Assembly: GCA_964526325.1 (NCBI GenBank)
Contig: CAZGKM010000006.1
Location: 1 to 61,344 of the forward strand
Length of the DNA stretch: 61,344 nucleotides
Source of the DNA: JACPHD01 sp964526325
GTDB taxonomy: Bacteria; Patescibacteriota; Patescibacteriia; Patescibacteriales; GWC2-42-12
Reading direction: 5' to 3'
Below are positions 42,897 to 49,989 of the stretch, piece by piece (the stretch's first letter is position 1; each line of letters begins with the position of its first letter). The notes beneath the pieces were generated by a model. That model was not told the DNA's origin and ran no database searches. It saw nothing but the letters and a program-made list of their open reading frames with translations. The position numbers and the translations under genes are program-made.

Positions 42897-43235
42897 TTAT
42901 CTTATCATTTCGCACCATTTATAAGATCCGGGGCAGGAAAAAAGATTAAGCTTAAATCCCGGATCGCAGCCCATTCCGGCTATTTTAAAATTACCGGCCG
43001 CCATATGCGCTACCGAATTAAAACAGCAATCATACGCTTCCTTTTTTTTATCGCATTGCTCAAGAAGCTTTTTATAATAAACATTAAAATTTTCCGCTTG
43101 GTTTTTATTTCTCGCGGCCTGGCCTGATTTTACCAGCCAATTCAACAATAAAATTACCATAAAAAATATTACGCCATAAACCAAGATATTTGTTAAAAAT
43201 TTTTTATTTTTTATTTTGGCTAATAAATTATCCAT
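42897..43235 (-). CDS. Small membrane protein with paired cysteines
   Basis: 112 aa. One membrane helix ILVYGVIFFMVILLLNWLV (near 17-35). The outside part has six or more Cys (CDKKKEAYDCCFNSVAHM, GCDPGFKLNLFSCPGSYKWC), which suggests disulfide bonds. Follows parB by 4 bp and is probably co-transcribed with it. No family recognised. Confidence 0.55.
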   Translation of the reverse strand: MDNLLAKIKNKKFLTNILVYGVIFFMVILLLNWLVKSGQAARNKNQAENFNVYYKKLLEQCDKKKEAYDCCFNSVAHMAAGNFKIAGMGCDPGFKLNLFSCPGSYKWCEMIR

Positions 43236-43239
43236 AAAA

Positions 43240-44118
43240 TTATTTTATTTTATGAACTAATTCCCCCAGCTCTTCATCGCTATAAAAATAAATAATAATT
43301 TCTCCGCCTTTGCCTTTGCGCTTGATTTCCGCTTTAGTGCCGAAAAACTGGCGGAAAGCGAATTCTTTGTCTTTATCCGCGTAATTTATTTTAATTCTGG
43401 CCTGTTTGGTCCCGCCCATAACCCTGGTTTCTTTTAACGAATCGTCAACGCTCATCTTATTTAATAATATTTTTTTATAAAGCGCGAATTGCTGAGTTTC
43501 GCTTTCAAGACCAACGATTATTTTAGCGTGGCCTTCGGTTATTTTACCCTGAATTAAAGCATCCTGGATTTCTTCCGGTAAGTTTAAATATCTTAGGGTA
43601 TTGGTTATAACCGGACGCGACCGGCTCACTCTAACCGCCAATTCTTCCTGGCTTAAATTAAATTCGTCAATCAGTTTGCGATAAGCAATCGCCGTTTCAA
43701 TCGGATTCAAATCTTCTCTTTGCAAATTTTCAACTAAAGCCAATTCAAGCTTTTGCTGCTCACCGGCTTGCCTGACTATGGCCGGTACGGTTGATAAGCC
43801 TAAAATTTTCGCCGCTCTCAAGCGCCTTTCACCGGCGATAAGTTCAAAATTACCGTTTTTTTGCGTTACGATTAAAGGCTGAATAATGCCGTACTGCTTA
43901 ATTGAATCAACCAATTCCTGCAGCTGATGCTCATTGAAATTCTTGCGCGGCTGCATGGGATTTAGCGCTATCCGATCCGGCTTTAGCTCAAGCACTTTCC
44001 CCTTATCGGCTTCGCTCGCCACATCAATCACTGCGTCGCCGGCCGGCGTCATAGCTACTTTATTGACTTTTTGCGGAATCAGGGAGCTTAGCCCCCTGCC
44101 AAGGCCATTATTGGGCAT
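43240..44118 (-). CDS. parB: Chromosome-partitioning protein ParB
   Basis: Binds parS sites and works with ParA. N-terminal CTP-binding domain with LELKPDRIALNPMQPRKNF, ELVDSIKQYGIIQPLIV and the GERRLRAAKILGL box, then the HTH (LSQEELAVRVSRSRPVITNTLRYL) and a short C-terminal dimer domain. 292 aa. No parS consensus (TGTTTCACGTGAAACA) was seen nearby. Confidence 0.95.
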   Translation of the reverse strand: MPNNGLGRGLSSLIPQKVNKVAMTPAGDAVIDVASEADKGKVLELKPDRIALNPMQPRKNFNEHQLQELVDSIKQYGIIQPLIVTQKNGNFELIAGERRLRAAKILGLSTVPAIVRQAGEQQKLELALVENLQREDLNPIETAIAYRKLIDEFNLSQEELAVRVSRSRPVITNTLRYLNLPEEIQDALIQGKITEGHAKIIVGLESETQQFALYKKILLNKMSVDDSLKETRVMGGTKQARIKINYADKDKEFAFRQFFGTKAEIKRKGKGGEIIIYFYSDEELGELVHKIK

Positions 44119-44159
44119 ATTATTGTAGATAATTTTTGTTAATAAATAATTTATTAAAA

Positions 44160-44270
44160 ATATTCAATTTTCAATTCTCAATTTTCAATGAATGATTTAA
44201 TGCTAAAATTTTCAATTGAAAATTAAATAATTGAAAATTCATTGAAAATTGGTCATTGGGATTTGAAAAT
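44160..44270. repeat. CAATTTTCAA-type intergenic palindrome between parA and parB
   Basis: Same architecture and closing GGTCATTGGGATTTG as 26343-26435. It separates the two par genes and could form a long hairpin in the shared transcript. Confidence 0.7.
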
Positions 44271-44274
44271 TATT

Positions 44275-45045
44275 TTACCATCTTCTTTCCAAATCAATCA
44301 CCTCTCTGGCCAATTTTTCATAAGCCCGGCCGCCCTTGGACGTCGGATCGTAATATAAAATAGAACGGCCATAACTCGGCGCTTCGGCTAATTTAACGCT
44401 TCTCGGAATTATGCTTCTAAAAACCCGATTGGGGAAATATTGGTAAAGCTCGTTCATGACCGAGCCGGATAAACGGTTGCGCTTATCAAACATGGTTATG
44501 ACCGCGCCCATAATGCCTAGCTCGGGCTTTAAATTATTTTGCACTAAGCCGATGGTTTCCAACAGCTGGCTTAAACCCTCTAAGGCATAATACTCGCTTT
44601 GAATCGGAATCAAAACTTCGTCCGCGGCTACTAAGCTGTTAACCGTTAAAAGGCCGAGCGAAGGCGGACCGTCAATAATAATATAATCATATTCATCTTT
44701 TATATGTTCTAAGATGCGCGCCAGCCTGAATTCCCTATCTTCCATATTAACGAGCTCTATGCCGGCGCCGGCTAAAGCGATCGTGGCCGGAGCGATTTTA
44801 TAGCCTTCCTGCAAAGTATATTTTATGACTTCAAAAATCGGTTTTTGCCCGATTAAAGCTTCGTAAACGCCGTGCTCTAAATTTTTATGGTCAACGCCTA
44901 AGCCTGAAGTCGCGTTAGCTTGCGGATCAATATCCACGAGCAAAACCAGCTTACCGAGATAAGCCAAATAAGCGCCAAGATTTAAAGCCGTGGTGGTTTT
45001 ACCCACCCCGCCTTTTTGGTTGACTATGGAAATAATTTTACCCAT
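44275..45045 (-). CDS. parA: Chromosome-partitioning ATPase ParA (Soj)
   Basis: Starts MGKIISIVNQKGGVGKTTTA, the deviant Walker A. LLVDIDPQANATSGLG, IIDGPPSLGLLTVNSL and TMFDKRNRLSG are the other ATPase motifs. 256 aa. Upstream of parB in the same direction; the pair segregates the chromosome. Confidence 0.96.
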   Translation of the reverse strand: MGKIISIVNQKGGVGKTTTALNLGAYLAYLGKLVLLVDIDPQANATSGLGVDHKNLEHGVYEALIGQKPIFEVIKYTLQEGYKIAPATIALAGAGIELVNMEDREFRLARILEHIKDEYDYIIIDGPPSLGLLTVNSLVAADEVLIPIQSEYYALEGLSQLLETIGLVQNNLKPELGIMGAVITMFDKRNRLSGSVMNELYQYFPNRVFRSIIPRSVKLAEAPSYGRSILYYDPTSKGGRAYEKLAREVIDLERRW

Positions 45046-45057
45046 GAAACATCTATG

Positions 45058-45121
45058 TCATTCCGACCTACGAGTCGGAATCCACCCCGCATTTTGCGGG
45101 GCGGGTCAAGCCCGGGATGAC
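45058..45121. repeat. REP-like repeat
   Basis: TGTCATTCCGACCTACGAG followed by TCGGAATCCACC, then CCCCGCATTTTGCGGGG and GGGATGACA. Two hairpins between divergent parA and the tRNA-Leu array. Confidence 0.65.
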
Positions 45122-45159
45122 AATTTATTTTGATTATATTATACCCCACTTCCCTTGCT

Positions 45160-45188
45160 TTGACAATTTTAATGATATAATTTATAAT
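45160..45188 (+). promoter_or_regulatory. Consensus sigma-70 promoter of the tRNA-Leu array
   Basis: TTGACA (45160-45165), 17-bp spacer, TATAAT (45183-45188): a perfect consensus, the strongest promoter in the window. About 8 bp later CTAGC-AAATTTCA-GCTAG and TTTTATTTT form a small terminator-like hairpin before the first tRNA fragment. Confidence 0.85.
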
Positions 45189-45243
45189 AAAATCGCTAGC
45201 AAATTTCAGCTAGTTTTATTTTACGGCATACATAGATAATATT

Positions 45244-45280
45244 GCCCGGGTGGCGGAATTGGTAGACGCGCCGGCAAACA
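45244..45280 (+). pseudogene. tRNA-Leu 5' half (truncated)
   Basis: GCCCGGGTGGCGGAATTGG followed by TAGACGCGCCGGC is the acceptor 5' strand, D-arm and start of the anticodon arm of a leucine tRNA. It then breaks off into unrelated sequence; no partner CCCGGGC follows. A different isoacceptor from the two copies downstream. Confidence 0.75.
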
Positions 45281-45357
45281 AGCGCGCACATATATCACGA
45301 TAAAAAATTTAACAAAGAATTATATTTACGTTGAAATTTCAAATAATTACAAAATTT

Positions 45358-45810
45358 ATGTCTAAAAAAAATGTTTTTCTTATTCTACTTCTAATCTTGG
45401 TATTATTAGTTGCGCCAGTGATTATTTATAATATTTCACGCTCAAAAGTTAGAAATCAAGGGCTTACCGAAGATGAAGCATTCAAATCTTATCCTGCTCC
45501 GCCGGAAAATTTTACCGCAGTCAAATTAAACGACAATAATGTAAAAATCATGATAGAACCGGATTTAAGTCTTATTGGTTACCACATTTTTAAACATTGT
45601 ACGTATTTAGATGAAACTCCAACTATCATCCCCGGTTATTCGTGGCGATTAATTGGCGTAATATCAAACCAACATATGATTGATGGAAAAGTTGAATTTA
45701 TTGATAACAATATAAAACCAGAAAAATGTTTATATTCCATAACATCATTTAATTCATGGGGAAATGAAAGTTCAAAATCCAGTTATCAGATTATAGAAAA
45801 AACTAATTAA
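45358..45810 (+). CDS. Membrane-anchored FN3-like protein inserted in the tRNA-Leu array
   Basis: 150 aa from ATG at 45358; an upstream TTG (45331) would add nine residues but lacks support. Membrane anchor NVFLILLLILVLLVAPVIIY (residues 5-24), then a domain with PPENFTAVKL...GYHIFKHC...YSITSFNSWGNESS, the layout of a fibronectin type III module. Its stop lies 5 bp before the next tRNA-Leu half, so the gene fills the space between two tRNA 5' halves. AT-rich compared with par genes. Confidence 0.6.
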   Translation: MSKKNVFLILLLILVLLVAPVIIYNISRSKVRNQGLTEDEAFKSYPAPPENFTAVKLNDNNVKIMIEPDLSLIGYHIFKHCTYLDETPTIIPGYSWRLIGVISNQHMIDGKVEFIDNNIKPEKCLYSITSFNSWGNESSKSSYQIIEKTN

Positions 45811-45815
45811 AATAA

Positions 45816-45881
45816 GCCGCTGTGGTGAAACTGGTAGACGCGCACGACCTGCCTGCCGGCAGGCAGGCTCAAACTCGTGTG
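45816..45881 (+). pseudogene. tRNA-Leu(CAA) 5' half with 20-bp palindrome
   Basis: Identical to the first 46 bases of the intact tRNA at 46126 except for the 20-bp palindrome at 45848-45867. Identity stops exactly after the anticodon stem (CTCGTGTG), then a GIY-YIG gene begins. Confidence 0.85.
45848..45867. repeat. Perfect 20-bp palindrome in a tRNA half
   Basis: CCTGCCTGCCGGCAGGCAGG, inserted between CGCACGA and CTCAAAC of the tRNA-Leu anticodon arm; comparison with 46126-46209 shows a clean insertion. Confidence 0.95.
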
Positions 45882-45888
45882 AAATTAT

Positions 45889-46125
45889 ATGTACTATGTT
45901 TATTCTATTAGAAGCATTAACCTGAATTATATTTATACCGGCATTTCTGATAATCCAAAAAGGAGAATAATGCAACATAATAAAGGTTATAATAAAACAA
46001 CAAAACCTTATAAGCCTTTTAATATTATATTAATTGAACAGTTTGTAGACAGAGTAATGGCCAGACAAAGAGAAAAATATTTAAAATCAGGAATTGGCAG
46101 AGAATATTTAAAAAAAATCAATTAA
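45889..46125 (+). CDS. Small GIY-YIG endonuclease-like protein
   Basis: 78 aa. YYVYSIRSINLNYIYTGISD has the GIY-YIG pair in the form VYS...IYTG, followed by NPKRRIMQHNKG (conserved Arg and His) and Glu in REKYLKSG. The family includes homing-type and repair nucleases. It starts 8 bp after the tRNA-Leu half and its stop codon directly abuts the intact tRNA-Leu, so gene and tRNA form one unit. It may have catalysed its own insertion (inference). Confidence 0.85.
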   Translation: MYYVYSIRSINLNYIYTGISDNPKRRIMQHNKGYNKTTKPYKPFNIILIEQFVDRVMARQREKYLKSGIGREYLKKIN

Positions 46126-46209
46126 GCCGCTGTGGTGAAACTGGTAGACGCGCACGACTCAAACTCGTGTGGGAGCAATCCCATGTCGGTTCGACTCCGA
46201 CCAGCGGCA
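46126..46209 (+). tRNA. tRNA-Leu(CAA)
   Basis: Acceptor GCCGCTG / CAGCGGC, D-arm with GAAACTGGTAGACGC, anticodon stem CACGA/TCGTG around CTCAAAC (anticodon CAA), long class II variable arm GGGAGCAATCCC, T-arm GTCGGTTCGACTCCGAC, A73, no encoded CCA. Complete, and the last member of the array. Confidence 0.95.
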
Positions 46210-46215
46210 CAAGGA

Positions 46216-46243
46216 GCTAAACCAAAAGGAGGTTTAGCTTTTA
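46216..46243 (+). terminator. Hairpin after tRNA-Leu, before purH
   Basis: GCTAAACC / GGTTTAGC with AAAAGGA in the loop, then TTTTAT. Either a terminator of the tRNA transcript or an attenuator of the purine cluster; a similar hairpin precedes purB. Confidence 0.6.
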
Positions 46244-46311
46244 TGTACCTTAAAATTTAAAAATTACTATATACTGACAACAATAATAGCTACAGCGAAA
46301 GGAGAAAAAAA

Positions 46312-47016
46312 ATGATCAGAGAAAACAAATACCCGGTTATGGACTTGATTTATCCGCAACATGTTTTAATCAGTGTTTTTGACAAAAAAAATCTTAATGT
46401 AATAATTGACGGTATTTTGCAAATTAATCCCAAGGCTATATTTTATTCAACCGGGGGCACGGGCAAAAAAATAAAAGAAATCCTTGGGCATAATAATTCT
46501 TCAAACTACATGTCTGTAGAAGATTTTACCGGTGCTCCGGAAATGGAAGGCGGATTGGTTAAAACCCTGCATCCGAAAATTCATGCCGGACTCTTGGCGG
46601 AAAGGAATAATCCCGCCCATGAAAAATATCTAATTGATTTGGAAAAAATAGGAAGCGGCCCGGGCGTCTATTTTGACATTTTCATCGGCAACCTCTATCC
46701 GTTCAGCGAAGTCGTTTCCATGGATACGGCGACCTCTGAAACGGCCCGCGTAAACATTGATATCGGCGGCCCGACTATGGCCATGGCGGCGGCGAAAAAT
46801 TGGCATAGCATCGCAGTTCTTACATCGCCGGATCAATATCCTGATTTCGCCAATTATTTGCAGGTTTACCTTGGCATTAATTTAAGGCAACGATTCTTTC
46901 TTGCTCAGGAAGCTTTTAAGGTGATCGGTAATTACCGTATGTCAATTGCATCATATTTCAACCGTATTGACTTCTATAAAGATGTTGAAACCTTTATCAA
47001 GTTAGAGGAGGGATAA
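46312..47016 (+). CDS. purH: IMP cyclohydrolase (MGS-like) half of PurH
   Basis: Closes FAICAR to IMP, the last purine step. 234 aa. The MGS-like fold begins HVLISVFDKKNLNVI, with FYSTGGTGKKI, TGAPEMEGGLVKTLHPKIHA and IGNLYPF, all typical of the N-terminal PurH domain. It ends where the AICAR transformylase domain normally starts, and that domain is a separate gene 3 bp downstream, so PurH is split. Strong Shine-Dalgarno (AAAGGAG, 7-8 bp from ATG). Cluster-leading gene. Confidence 0.88.
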   Translation: MIRENKYPVMDLIYPQHVLISVFDKKNLNVIIDGILQINPKAIFYSTGGTGKKIKEILGHNNSSNYMSVEDFTGAPEMEGGLVKTLHPKIHAGLLAERNNPAHEKYLIDLEKIGSGPGVYFDIFIGNLYPFSEVVSMDTATSETARVNIDIGGPTMAMAAAKNWHSIAVLTSPDQYPDFANYLQVYLGINLRQRFFLAQEAFKVIGNYRMSIASYFNRIDFYKDVETFIKLEEG

Positions 47017-47019
47017 GTC

Positions 47020-48225
47020 ATGGCTCAAGCAATTAAAAAAAAGGATTTGCCGAATGAAATCCTGAAATTAAAAAATGGCAGACAACTCGCCTACGGCGAA
47101 AACCGCTGCCAAAGCCCGGCCTTTCTGTTTGACGGCGGCGGCGACAATCCTTTGGCTATCAGCAAATTTGAAATCGTTTCCGGCGACCCCAGCTATATCG
47201 CTATGGCCGATGTCAGCCAGCTAGTTGGCATTCTTTGCCTTATGTCGGAAGCTTTTCGCAATACCAGAGGCAAAGATCCCTACATAGTCATCGCCGGCAA
47301 ACACGGCAATCCTTGCGGCTGCGCTATTGACTGGGATTATCCGGAAAAAGCTTTAGAGAAAGCCTTGCTCGGAGACCCGGTTGCCGTAATGGGCGGAGAA
47401 GTTATCACGAATTTTGGCATAAGCGAAATTCGCGCCGATAAACTTTTCTATTCGGACAAAGAAAAAATCGGCCGTGATAAATGGGGGCTTGATGTTATAG
47501 CGGCTCCTGATTTCTCATCTGAAGCCATTGAACTTTTAGGCAAGCGGGAAAAACGCCGATTGCTTAAAAATCCTAATTTAGTTGAAGCCCCTTTCCCTAA
47601 AGAAGAATGGACCTATCGCGAATTGCACGGCGGCGACTGGCTAAAACAACGATTATCGCCTTTTATCCTTTCTCCGGCAAAAGTTATTGATTGGACCTGT
47701 GAAGAAATTTCTTACAACTTTATCGCCAATCTAATTATCGCTTTTGCCTGCTGTTGGCGCGCTTCTTCCAATACCGTAGCCTTGGCTAAAAACCAAATGC
47801 TTATCGGGCTTGGCTGCGGCCAGCAGGATAGAATCGCTTGCGTCCGGCTCTGCCTTGACCGCGCCAACCGCGCCGGCCATAACGCCGAAGGCTCGGTCTT
47901 CGCTTCTGACGCTTTTTTCCCTTATGCCAAAAGTGAAACCGACGCCAAAGAGATAAAGCGTCTCACGGCAGTCGCCAAGCAACTGCATAATAATCTTATT
48001 GATAAAGAAACAGACGAAAGAATAAATATTCTGAATAATTTTATCAATTTATTTTCTTGTCTGGACCGCCGAGAAGGCCCCGAGCTCCTGGCTGACGCCG
48101 GCTGTATCGGAGGAATAGTGCCGGCCGACGGCAACAATCTGGAACAGGTTAAAAAGTTCTTCCAATCAAAAAATATGAGCGTAGCGTTCGTAGCTCCGGA
48201 AAACAGGGGGTTTTCCAAGCACTAA
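47020..48225 (+). CDS. purH: AICAR transformylase half of PurH (diverged)
   Basis: Transfers a formyl group to AICAR. 401 aa. LAYGENRCQSPAF corresponds to the LRYGENPHQ motif, GKHGNPCGCAI to KHxNPCGxA (catalytic Lys-His), GDPVAVMGGEVITNF to the DPxSAFGG segment, and SDAFFPYAKSETDA to DAFFPF. The usual C-terminal QPGGSIRD is replaced by ADAGCIGGIVPADGNN. It overlaps nothing but follows the cyclohydrolase with a good Shine-Dalgarno (GAGGAG). A terminator follows. Confidence 0.85.
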   Translation: MAQAIKKKDLPNEILKLKNGRQLAYGENRCQSPAFLFDGGGDNPLAISKFEIVSGDPSYIAMADVSQLVGILCLMSEAFRNTRGKDPYIVIAGKHGNPCGCAIDWDYPEKALEKALLGDPVAVMGGEVITNFGISEIRADKLFYSDKEKIGRDKWGLDVIAAPDFSSEAIELLGKREKRRLLKNPNLVEAPFPKEEWTYRELHGGDWLKQRLSPFILSPAKVIDWTCEEISYNFIANLIIAFACCWRASSNTVALAKNQMLIGLGCGQQDRIACVRLCLDRANRAGHNAEGSVFASDAFFPYAKSETDAKEIKRLTAVAKQLHNNLIDKETDERINILNNFINLFSCLDRREGPELLADAGCIGGIVPADGNNLEQVKKFFQSKNMSVAFVAPENRGFSKH

Positions 48226-48248
48226 AACATCGCTAAAAACACAACCGA

Positions 48249-48286
48249 GGGTTTCGCGCCTATAAGCCGAAACCCTTTTTTATTTT
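48249..48286 (+). terminator. Terminator after split purH
   Basis: GGGTTTCG / CGAAACCC stem followed by TTTTTTATTTT. Confidence 0.85.
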
Positions 48287-48423
48287 AAAAAATTGTCATT
48301 CCGGACTTGATCCGGAATCCAGATTTAATTGCGATGTTTTTGGCTACCTCAATACTCATGGATCCCTGGTCAAAACCCAAAATTTTCTCCCTTGCTTTTT
48401 CCCCCAATTTATTCTAATATAAC

Positions 48424-48466
48424 CAAAAAGCAAAGGAGGTCAAACTGTAAGCAGTTTGGCTTTTTA
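48424..48466 (+). promoter_or_regulatory. Leader hairpin before purB
   Basis: AAAAAGC...GCTTTTT outer and CAAACTG/CAGTTTG inner stems, with AAAGGAGG exposed between them; ends in T-run. Resembles the hairpin before purH. Could be attenuator or terminator of an unseen short transcript. REP-like repeat at 48294-48323 lies upstream; otherwise the 300-bp gap between purH and purB holds no gene. Confidence 0.5.
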
Positions 48467-48527
48467 TATTGGACTTTAAAAATAAAATATAATTACTTAA
48501 AAACTACGAAAAAAAGGAGAAGGCGCA

Positions 48528-49961
48528 ATGGATGAAAAACTGAATTTAATATTGCCGGGAAATCCCCGGTACCAGCCGAAAAGCCTTAAAGATTCGTTCG
48601 GTTATGACAATCTCTACTATACTTTGGCCCAGGTGGAAATAGCTACCATGGAGGTATTGCTGGAAATAGGTGTTATACCGGAAGAAGAAGGTTATATCCT
48701 CAACCAAGAGGGTTTGAAAGAAAAACTCTTGGCCATAACCACCACCAAGGTTGATAAAACCGAAAAAGAAATCACCCATCATGATGTAAGAGCTTGGATC
48801 TTGGAAGCGCAAAAAATCATCAACTCCGCTTTATCGCGCTGGGTGCACGTCCCCCTTACTAGCTATGACGGCCTGGATACCGGCAGAATCATGCAATTCC
48901 TCAAAGCCTACAACCAATCGCTTAAACCGTCTATCAAGGAAGTGGTTAAAATTTTAGCCGGGGTAACGGCGAGTTTTTCCGGACAAATCCAAATCGGGCG
49001 CACCCACGGCCAGCATGCCTTGCCGATTACAGTCGGTTTCTGGCTGGCAACTATATTAGCAAGAATCGTCTATAACGCCCAGCAGATGAAAATCGCCGCC
49101 GAAAGAATGAATGGAAAAATATCCGGCGCGGTTGGGGCGCATAATGCCCAATATGGCCTGCGATTCAACCAAAAATGCGGCAATAAAAATTTTGAAGAAA
49201 GAATCTTGGAAAAATTGGCGTTAAAGCCGGCCAAAATCAGCACGCAAATCCTGCCGCCGGAACCCCTGGCTTATTTTCTCTTTTCAGCTTCAATGCTATC
49301 CGCCAGTTTCGGCCAATTCGGACGCGACTGCCGGAATCTGATGCGCAGTGAAATAGGAGAAATCGCCGAAGAGTATGAGCGAGGCCAAGTCGGATCGTCA
49401 ACCATGGCGCACAAAAGAAACCCGATCAACTTTGAAAACATGGAAGGCATGTGGATCAAAACCAAGAACGAATTCGGCAAGGTACTGGACACTCTGATCA
49501 GCGAACACCAGCGAGATCTGGTTGGCAGTTGTGTTGCCCGCGACTTTCCGATTATTCTGGTCAATCTTCAGCAACAGATGGACACTTTATTGAGAAGAAA
49601 CAAATCGGGCGTGCCTTTTTTGTCAAGGATTACGGTCAATCATGAAGCTTGCAAAAAAAACTTTGAAATGAGTAAGGATTTTATCCTGGCCGAGCCTTTA
49701 TATATCGCCATGCAGATGGCCGGCTATGACAAGGATGCCCATAAACTGATTAATGAACAAGCCATGGCTTTTGCTAAGGAATTTGGGGTTTCATTGCCGA
49801 ATGCTTTAACATTACTGGCTAATGACCACGAGGATGTCAAAAAAGCGCTAAATAACATTCCCGAGGAATTACTTGCCCTCTTCCACCATCCCGAGCAATA
49901 TATTGGAGACGCGAAAGAAAAAGCGCTGGAAATCGCCAACTACGCTATGGCTGTAATATGA
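48528..49961 (+). CDS. purB: Adenylosuccinate lyase
   Basis: Cleaves SAICAR to AICAR and adenylosuccinate to AMP. The fumarase/lyase signature GSSTMAHKRNPINFENMEG (near residues 289-307) is exact; RTHGQHALPITVG and HEVKHHDV-like TEKEITHHDVRAW supply catalytic histidines. 477 aa, complete. Very strong Shine-Dalgarno AAAAAGGAGAAGG. Member of the purine cluster. Confidence 0.95.
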   Translation: MDEKLNLILPGNPRYQPKSLKDSFGYDNLYYTLAQVEIATMEVLLEIGVIPEEEGYILNQEGLKEKLLAITTTKVDKTEKEITHHDVRAWILEAQKIINSALSRWVHVPLTSYDGLDTGRIMQFLKAYNQSLKPSIKEVVKILAGVTASFSGQIQIGRTHGQHALPITVGFWLATILARIVYNAQQMKIAAERMNGKISGAVGAHNAQYGLRFNQKCGNKNFEERILEKLALKPAKISTQILPPEPLAYFLFSASMLSASFGQFGRDCRNLMRSEIGEIAEEYERGQVGSSTMAHKRNPINFENMEGMWIKTKNEFGKVLDTLISEHQRDLVGSCVARDFPIILVNLQQQMDTLLRRNKSGVPFLSRITVNHEACKKNFEMSKDFILAEPLYIAMQMAGYDKDAHKLINEQAMAFAKEFGVSLPNALTLLANDHEDVKKALNNIPEELLALFHHPEQYIGDAKEKALEIANYAMAVI

Positions 49962-49989
49962 AAAATTTAACCGGAAGGAGGATGAAATC

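Noticed and set aside
43240..45045. parS site near parA/parB
   Set aside because: No TGTTTCACGTGAAACA-like sequence was found in or around the two genes.
45331..45357. Earlier TTG start for the FN3-like protein
   Set aside because: The added residues are not signal-like, and the ATG at 45358 directly precedes a normal Lys-rich start and membrane anchor.
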